Below, piece after piece: positions 46,001 through 50,293 of a DNA stretch of 50,293 nucleotides. Under the pieces are notes generated by a model. It was not told the DNA's origin. It saw only the letters and a program-made list of their open reading frames with translations, and searched no databases. Every line of letters begins with the position of its first letter. Position 1 is the stretch's first letter. The position numbers and the translations under genes were made by a program. Source of the DNA: Perkinsus olseni. Its lineage: Eukaryota; Perkinsozoa; Perkinsida; Perkinsidae. The stretch spans positions 1 to 50,293 of the forward strand of contig JABANP010000403.1 in NCBI GenBank assembly GCA_013115135.1. The letters are read 5' to 3'.

Positions 46001-46031
46001 CCGATGCGGTACTCGACGCTGGAGAGGATGA
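34008..46031 (+). CDS. IFT144: Intraflagellar transport protein IFT144 (WDR19)
   Basis: A subunit of the IFT-A complex, which drives retrograde transport in cilia and flagella. The WD40/beta-propeller part is read from phase-consistent exons 34008-34163, 34213-34296, 34418-34560, 34613-34737, 35208-35314, 35348-35471, 35521-35582, 36338-36433, 36474-36665, 36837-36977, 37169-37246, 37292-37418, 37460-37576, 38176-38212, 38259-38395, 38679-38822, 38866-39011 and 39370 onward. Matches to animal WDR19 include FIAWNMTGPQLAIGTSKGN, GKHGRRITCGAW, CIKIIDLRD, KIRGVLWDLAD. The TPR-like half follows: 39995-40121, near 42090, IECAAILERMKQYS, PKLHLLYAKAKEA (42856 on), 43518-43598, 45047 on (LMLLQSYILVK) and a divergent zinc ribbon after 45770. 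Several exons need one-base homopolymer corrections (e.g. GGGG near 38373). One intron exceeds 1.9 kb. Confidence 0.9.
35060..35155 (+). repeat. Intronic dispersed repeat, member 3
   Basis: Lies in the 470-nt IFT144 intron 34738-35207. Shares GTGAGATTCTGTCTT, CAGTCATTCACTAGCGTCGA and TTGCACAACCA with the BT1 intron segment at 23800-23905. Confidence 0.6.
39146..39243 (+). repeat. Second intronic repeat family, member 1
   Basis: About 98 bp in an IFT144 intron match 43153-43249 in another IFT144 intron at roughly 80% identity. The best-conserved core is CGACGCTAGTATGATGA (GGGACGCTAGTATGATGA here) followed by GCTAGTGAACACGCA. Confidence 0.75.
40724..41077 (+). CDS. Hypothetical ORF nested in an IFT144 intron
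   Basis: ATG-initiated frame of 117 codons with natural composition. It has a Lys/Ser/Thr-rich centre (HMVSTTKSTKYSLAKSLYFV), a Cys pair (CYCAK) and a basic C-terminus. It overlaps the end of another open frame (40516-40734, SAVVVLLGPSSWVSYTVYL) by 11 bp in a different frame; the two could be exons of one nested gene with a missed intron. No family recognised. Confidence 0.35.
   Translation: MDCNRQPGSSPFTTRLNPRSQIFATVLDASNETWRGLAREKGHMVSTTKSTKYSLAKSLYFVLGFETPADDSFAIHVCYCAKTLPGKMAPTSKYLPESPPRRRLDGTLDRLRRVVAF
41130..41270 (-). pseudogene. Broken minus-strand coding remnant
   Basis: The minus strand reads KVLKSIGKVMEANPRP, an in-frame TAA, then LPKFHKEKKVQWTKDHMKTD and FAKVQGD with a stop. The Lys-rich amphipathic style is strongly protein-like. 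Upstream, the same frame has KGAKLFAAKA followed by another TAA. Both halves in one frame with stops between suggest a decayed gene or retrocopy nested antisense in the IFT144 intron. Family not identified. Confidence 0.35.
43153..43249 (+). repeat. Second intronic repeat family, member 2
   Basis: Partner of 39146-39243, in a different intron of the same gene and in the same orientation. Both members lie well away from the splice sites. Confidence 0.75.
44810..45054 (+). repeat. Tandem duplication spanning an IFT144 splice acceptor
   Basis: The segment 44810-44914 (CGCAGTCTTGGT...CTCGCCATT...CAGGCGCAAAGTAT) recurs, diverged, at 44930-45054 (TGCAGTCTTGGT...CTCGCCATT...CAGGCGCAGAGTAT). The second copy contains the acceptor and first codons of the exon encoding SIYKLHQALGNYEESA. 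In the first copy the AG of GCGCAG has become GCGCAA. Confidence 0.75.
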
Positions 46032-47186
46032 TGGTGAGCGAGAATCTGATAGTTTTGTGATGGTCGCTAGCGAACCTGTTCGGTTTGCCTTGCTGTGAAA
46101 AAGTTAAGCTGATGTAGATTTTTGGCCGTGTAGGCTATCATCATGGTATTGGTCAATTCTTCCGCTGAAAACTCTGAGTTTTCTACTTTGCATGGTGCAT
46201 AGAACAGGGCGTATCTTTTGTTTTGCGGAGCGCTAGGTTCGACTTCGTCGATTAGCATCCCCTGCTTCCGCATAGGCACATGAGAAGTCTATTGTTTGGC
46301 CCGATGCGTAGTGAGGAGTTGGCGGCATCGGCTGTGACCAAGCTGAGTCCCGAAGATGCACTTTGAAGAGGCGGAGAAGTTCAAGCGAAGCTTCACGCGG
46401 ACGATGAGCACGCATGAGAATCGATCATGAATGTCTCTTGTGGAACGCTTTTTCCACTGGTCCTGCGGGCAGCTTTGGTTGCAGTTTGACTCGCTTGTCC
46501 AACGGCGTTGATCTTAGCGGAAAGACGGCTCCTTTGCCGAGCAATCCGCTGATAAAGAATATGAAAACTCCCAGGAAACGCCAAGGTAATCCTTTGGCAA
46601 AGGTTATTGTTACTCATGCGGGTGAAAAAGAAACCTCGATCCTAAACTCGACTATAGTTTACTTCTTGCCTTAGTAACACGGTATAGAGGTTACGGGCTG
46701 AACCATAGTTCCTACGGGAGTGATGGAGTAGTGATTGGCGACGGGAGGCGGGCCGCAGAAATTATGATTCGTTATCTTATTATCGCGGGTCCCTATCCCC
46801 TACTGTACCGCGGACACACTAGATGAAATCACGGCTGGGCAGTCTATTCATGACAAAGCAATAATAATGCGGGTACCAGCGCAAAATACTGATACAATTT
46901 GATTTTACGGGCGTGGTAAACGCGTTGTAATCAGACAACCATCCTGTGTCCCCGTCATACCGTTGCACTAGCAAACGCAACAACAGACTTGCTGGGTTTC
47001 CTAGCTACTGGACAAAAGGTTGCTAACGATGATATTAGATGAACCAGTAAGGGAAAGCAAAGAGCCAGCAGTTCTGGGCTTAAGCTGAATATAGGACCCA
47101 ATAGATAGGCGAATAGGTGCCGCGTCTGCTGCGCTAAAACTGAATCGGGCCCGCCTTGTTAAGACAGAAGCATGTAAAGTTGAAAC
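46032..47186. other. Intergenic between IFT144 and the protease
   Basis: No gene is convincing. A plus-strand open frame at 46414-46674 and a short one near 46279 are composition-poor. From about 46680 to 47180 even short open frames are scarce, consistent with non-coding DNA separating two converging genes. Confidence 0.45.
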
Positions 47187-48695
47187 TTATCGGCGGTATC
47201 CTCTCAGGACCGGGAAGTCAATGGCCATCCGACGGCTTTCAGCGGGTTGAGAGCACCAGCGTTCTTCTACGGGCATGCCAGGGTGGGTGAACCGATCGAC
47301 GTTGTGAGCGAGGATCCCCAGCACGTACTTGGGCTTAACGCCCATAGAAAGCATAGCGCGGCTGCTCCAGAGACGATGGGACAGGAGAAGGACGCCCCGA
47401 GGCGTAATCACTCATTGCCAGTGAGACGAAAACGAGCCGTAGGCAGCGATGTCAACGTAACCACCGTAGTTGCTCCAGGAAGTTAGGTTTTAGAGTGTCT
47501 TGGTAGGCGAGGGCAGCCACACAGAGCACGCCGGGAATCGGGCATGGTAATGCGTATCAGCTGGCAGTCCATCGTTACCGGCGGAGGCGACGACAATGAT
47601 ACTCTGGTCAGTAGCTGCTTTGAAGGCCTTGCCGAGGACCTGGTCCGCGAAGCTCCCTTTGATATGAACTCACCCAGTGCGAGATTGATACGATATCAAC
47701 CCGGATATCGACCGCCATCTCCATAGCCTCAGCCATATGCCACTGCAGCTACCATACCCATTTTCTTTTGGGTTCTCAAAGACACCCAAACGCACATGGT
47801 TTGACATGCCGGCCATATCGTGGTTATCATTCCTCCGGGAGGCGATAAGTCTATGGCAACATCTGGCCCATGCTGATTGACCGATGGAGAAGTTCGAGGT
47901 GTCGTCACGAAGTTCCAGCCACCGTCGATGATCCCACCGCTCTTCTGCGGAAGATACCCCGGTAAGGGCGAGGTCAGATCATGAAGTTGAGGCCGCTGTC
48001 CATAACAGCCAGCTCACGGTCTGCCTCTCGCGTAGGGCGCAGCCTTTTCCCAAACTTCCTTCCATCTTCATCCTCTCGAATGCTTCTCTGGATGCTTAGC
48101 GTTAGGATCATTCACGCCGAGCTTTGTTGCCGGTGGTCTCCTCCTGGTGGCGTAGTTAGGCGCAATCGTACTCCAGATCGCGTAGCTTAGAGGCAGCGTC
48201 CTTCACGTAGTCACAGAGAGCGGTGCAGCCTACCGTGTCGTCGGAGGTAGAGACCACCCGCAAGCCCGAGTACTTCAGAGTCTTGATTGCTGCCGTCTTG
48301 AGGAAGGCTGCCATAGCAGTGTTGACGCGAGTTTGGCGGCTTCGAGGCGCTGCGTGGATGTCCTTGACGTCGACGAAGGTAATCATCGGAAGTGATCGAC
48401 ACGATAGTCTGGCTGTCGTAAACTTCTGTGGCGCTCTGGATGCGGCTATGAGCGAACGAAAGAGAGAAGTTTCTCGCGGCAAATTCATTGAAACCAGGAA
48501 AGGCGCCTGCAGTCCTGCAGTCTCGAAGTGCGATAAGCAGGATCTCTGTGAGACTCCAGCCAGAGGGTATCTGCGAGCGTCCTGCTCGAGTCCTGAAGAC
48601 GTACGCAGCCCCGAGACGCTGCTTTTGAGGACGCCTGTCTCTGGTGACTTCCCGTTCGAGGCCCCTTTGACTTCACCCGGAACTTGGTAGCCCAA
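47187..48695 (-). CDS. Subtilisin-like serine protease (S8 family)
   Basis: Minus-strand gene whose motifs appear in subtilase order. The Asp motif is VMDSG (Asp at 48000-47998). His is in QHGPDVA (47872-47870), followed by MAGMSNHVRLGV. A helix reading AEAMEMAVDIRVDIVSIS precedes the oxyanion motif VVASAGNDG (Asn 47576-47574). The catalytic Ser lies in GASFSCPIVSGAAA (47392-47390), then MGVKPKYVLGILAHN. Upstream, 48600-48180 reads like a propeptide (TAAIKTLKYSGLRVVS), followed by GVNDPNAKHPE. The usual GTS is GAS. The frame changes several times between motifs; some changes are probably introns and some base errors, so exact exons are not given. Such proteases are typically secreted endopeptidases in Perkinsus. 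No signal peptide was located. Confidence 0.75.
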
Positions 48696-50293
48696 AAGCC
48701 GTGGGCGAGCACTCTAATAAACATACTCTCGATGTGCTAGCGATCGTCGCACAGCGATCATCGCTGGCAGCTATGCGCGGTAAGTTCCGTGGTCGAGACT
48801 GGAAAGGTGAGCGCCCTCGAGACAGTTCTTCGTTCGTCGCGGGACGGCAGCCTGTCCCTGAGGGCTTTGCGCAGGGTTCCCTTGGTCCCCACCCAGAAGC
48901 GCGTTAACCCGAAGGAGTCTTAAGTGCGCGCGATTTTCACGATGAATTCGGAGATGTGCGTGGAGGGCTCGGTGGCGTCTGCATGGCGATTCCTTCTGTC
49001 GGAGATCATGGAGCAAGTTTCCGGGCGCGCCATCGTGCCGGCTGAGACGGTCTCCTGAGAGAGTCTCGGCTGCCGAAGATTGCGTGCAACCTGTTCTCAG
49101 CTTTCATTACATGTCCTCCCGGATATCCTCCTCCCTCGCAGGAATTTTGCACAACTTTTCTCAACATGGGCCACTTCCTCCTCTATAATCGGCTGCCTAA
49201 GCCTCAGGTCGCAAGCGCTCGTGCTCTCCCATCCTGCGGGCCGCTACGCTGTGCAGAGCAACGTCCAGCTGACTCTGGTGGTAATCTGGTCTTTGGCTGC
49301 TGACCAACAGACCGTGAGCGTGAGCGTAACTCGGTCGCTGCAGCGCTTCTGCCGTGACGTCTATACCATGACGGCTGGCCTTTCGCGTGGTTCTGGCAAC
49401 GAGCTCCCAGCGGAACCAGACTAAGCAGCCTCGACTAACTTCAAGACGGCGCCAATCAAACTTCAGCGGGATACTCTCACTATTCATATGGCGTGACTCT
49501 TTCCAACAGGCCTCCGGGTCGATCCAGGACGCGCGTGTCGATGAGCGACATTTCACGCTTAACGCTGGCAGCGGGTCACGATGCTGGAGTTCTGCCAGCG
49601 AGCACTCGCACGGCACCAGCGACTCACTACACTCGACTCCAAGGCCTGGTGGCGCAGGTGTGTATCCCATCGGCGCCTCACGGTTGCAGAGCAGCAGGGC
49701 CAATGACGGTCGTTTGGATTTTGGAGCAAGATAGGTGCGCCCGCATCAGCGCCACGCTTGGCAGCGCGCAGGTAAAGCCTTCTGCTGATAACGTCCCCTA
49801 CACCATGGCATCCAGGGTTCTGACCACGAGTACTGGTTGGCGCCTGATTACAGCAGCTCGTACGGGACTCTCAAGCGCACGCCTGTGGCTGCCTGCGCGA
49901 GTGACTCGCCACCACCTTCTTCGACAGTCTTTCCCACGTCGAGTCCAGACAATGATGTTCTCATGCAGGCGGCATTGCTATCAACGCAGCCAGTGGCTCC
50001 GTGGAGCTGCTGGTTGGCCAGTGGTCCCACTCCGTCCCGCACCAGGGCTCCAACGGAGAGGCCTCCACCGGCCCGCCACCGCAAGCGCCCCGGCAGCGAT
50101 CTCCCGCGCCCCGGCAACTACGTGCGCCGGCAACTGGACCTCCTGCACCACCGCCGCCGGGTCACCTCTAGAGGGAAGCTTCTATGTCTCCGTGAACGGA
50201 AAGTCAGGGCGGGTCTTTGCGTTCCATCAGCAACAGCAAGACTCTCTCTATTGCTATTCGGCTGGATGACTGTGTCGCGGCCTTCCGCAACGT
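48696..50293. other. Coding-like fragments, gene not resolved
   Basis: On the minus strand 49032-48919 reads MARPETCSMISDRRNRHADA and a Thr/Glu-rich end. On the plus strand about 49565-49735 reads Ser/Gly-rich (SEHSHGTSDSLHSTPRPGG), and the last ~85 bases read SISNSKTLSIAIRLDDCVAA to the window edge. The DNA is more GC-rich than neighbouring regions and open frames overlap on both strands, so I cannot assign genes. The minus-strand piece may belong to the protease's upstream region; the plus-strand end enters a gene beyond the window. Confidence 0.3.

Overview
This window reads as nuclear DNA of a protist. Genes carry many very short GT-AG introns (mostly 39-60 nt), there are no operons or ribosome-binding sites, and the recognisable genes are a flagellar-transport subunit (IFT144/WDR19), a BT1-family folate/pteridine transporter, a SPRY-domain protein and a subtilisin-like protease. 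A 22-nt string close to the dinoflagellate/perkinsid trans-spliced leader (28046-28067) and two small families of lineage-specific secreted proteins suggest a Perkinsus-like alveolate. That assignment comes from pattern memory, not from a search.

Layout. 1-6078 and 10679-16745 are two almost identical direct copies of a ~6.07 kb repeat. Each has ~4.5 kb of hairpin-rich non-coding DNA followed by one gene for a secreted protein; the second copy is frameshifted. Between them lie a gene tail (6079-6348), a small three-exon gene (6869-7364), a 21-bp tandem array and a SPRY-domain gene ending at 10635. After copy 2 come a multi-exon minus-strand gene that runs into the repeat border, a degraded and an intact copy of a second secreted-protein family (19.4-21.7 kb), minus-strand exons, and the BT1 transporter (22.8-25.2 kb). 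From 25.4 to 33.4 kb there are several small hypothetical genes, a 34-bp tandem array, the spliced-leader-like relic and an inverted paralogue of the repeat-borne secreted gene. From 34008 to 46031 one gene of about 30 exons encodes IFT144/WDR19. The right end holds a minus-strand subtilase whose catalytic motifs appear in the order Asp, His, Asn, Ser.

Two cautions. Several clear genes are broken by single-base changes in homopolymer runs, and the two 6-kb copies differ almost only in such runs, so many frame breaks are probably assembly errors rather than pseudogenes. Exon borders were chosen by hand from splice motifs, reading phase and remembered family sequences; they need RNA support. 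Several long repeats, palindromes and repeated intronic segments are unexplained and are listed as findings.
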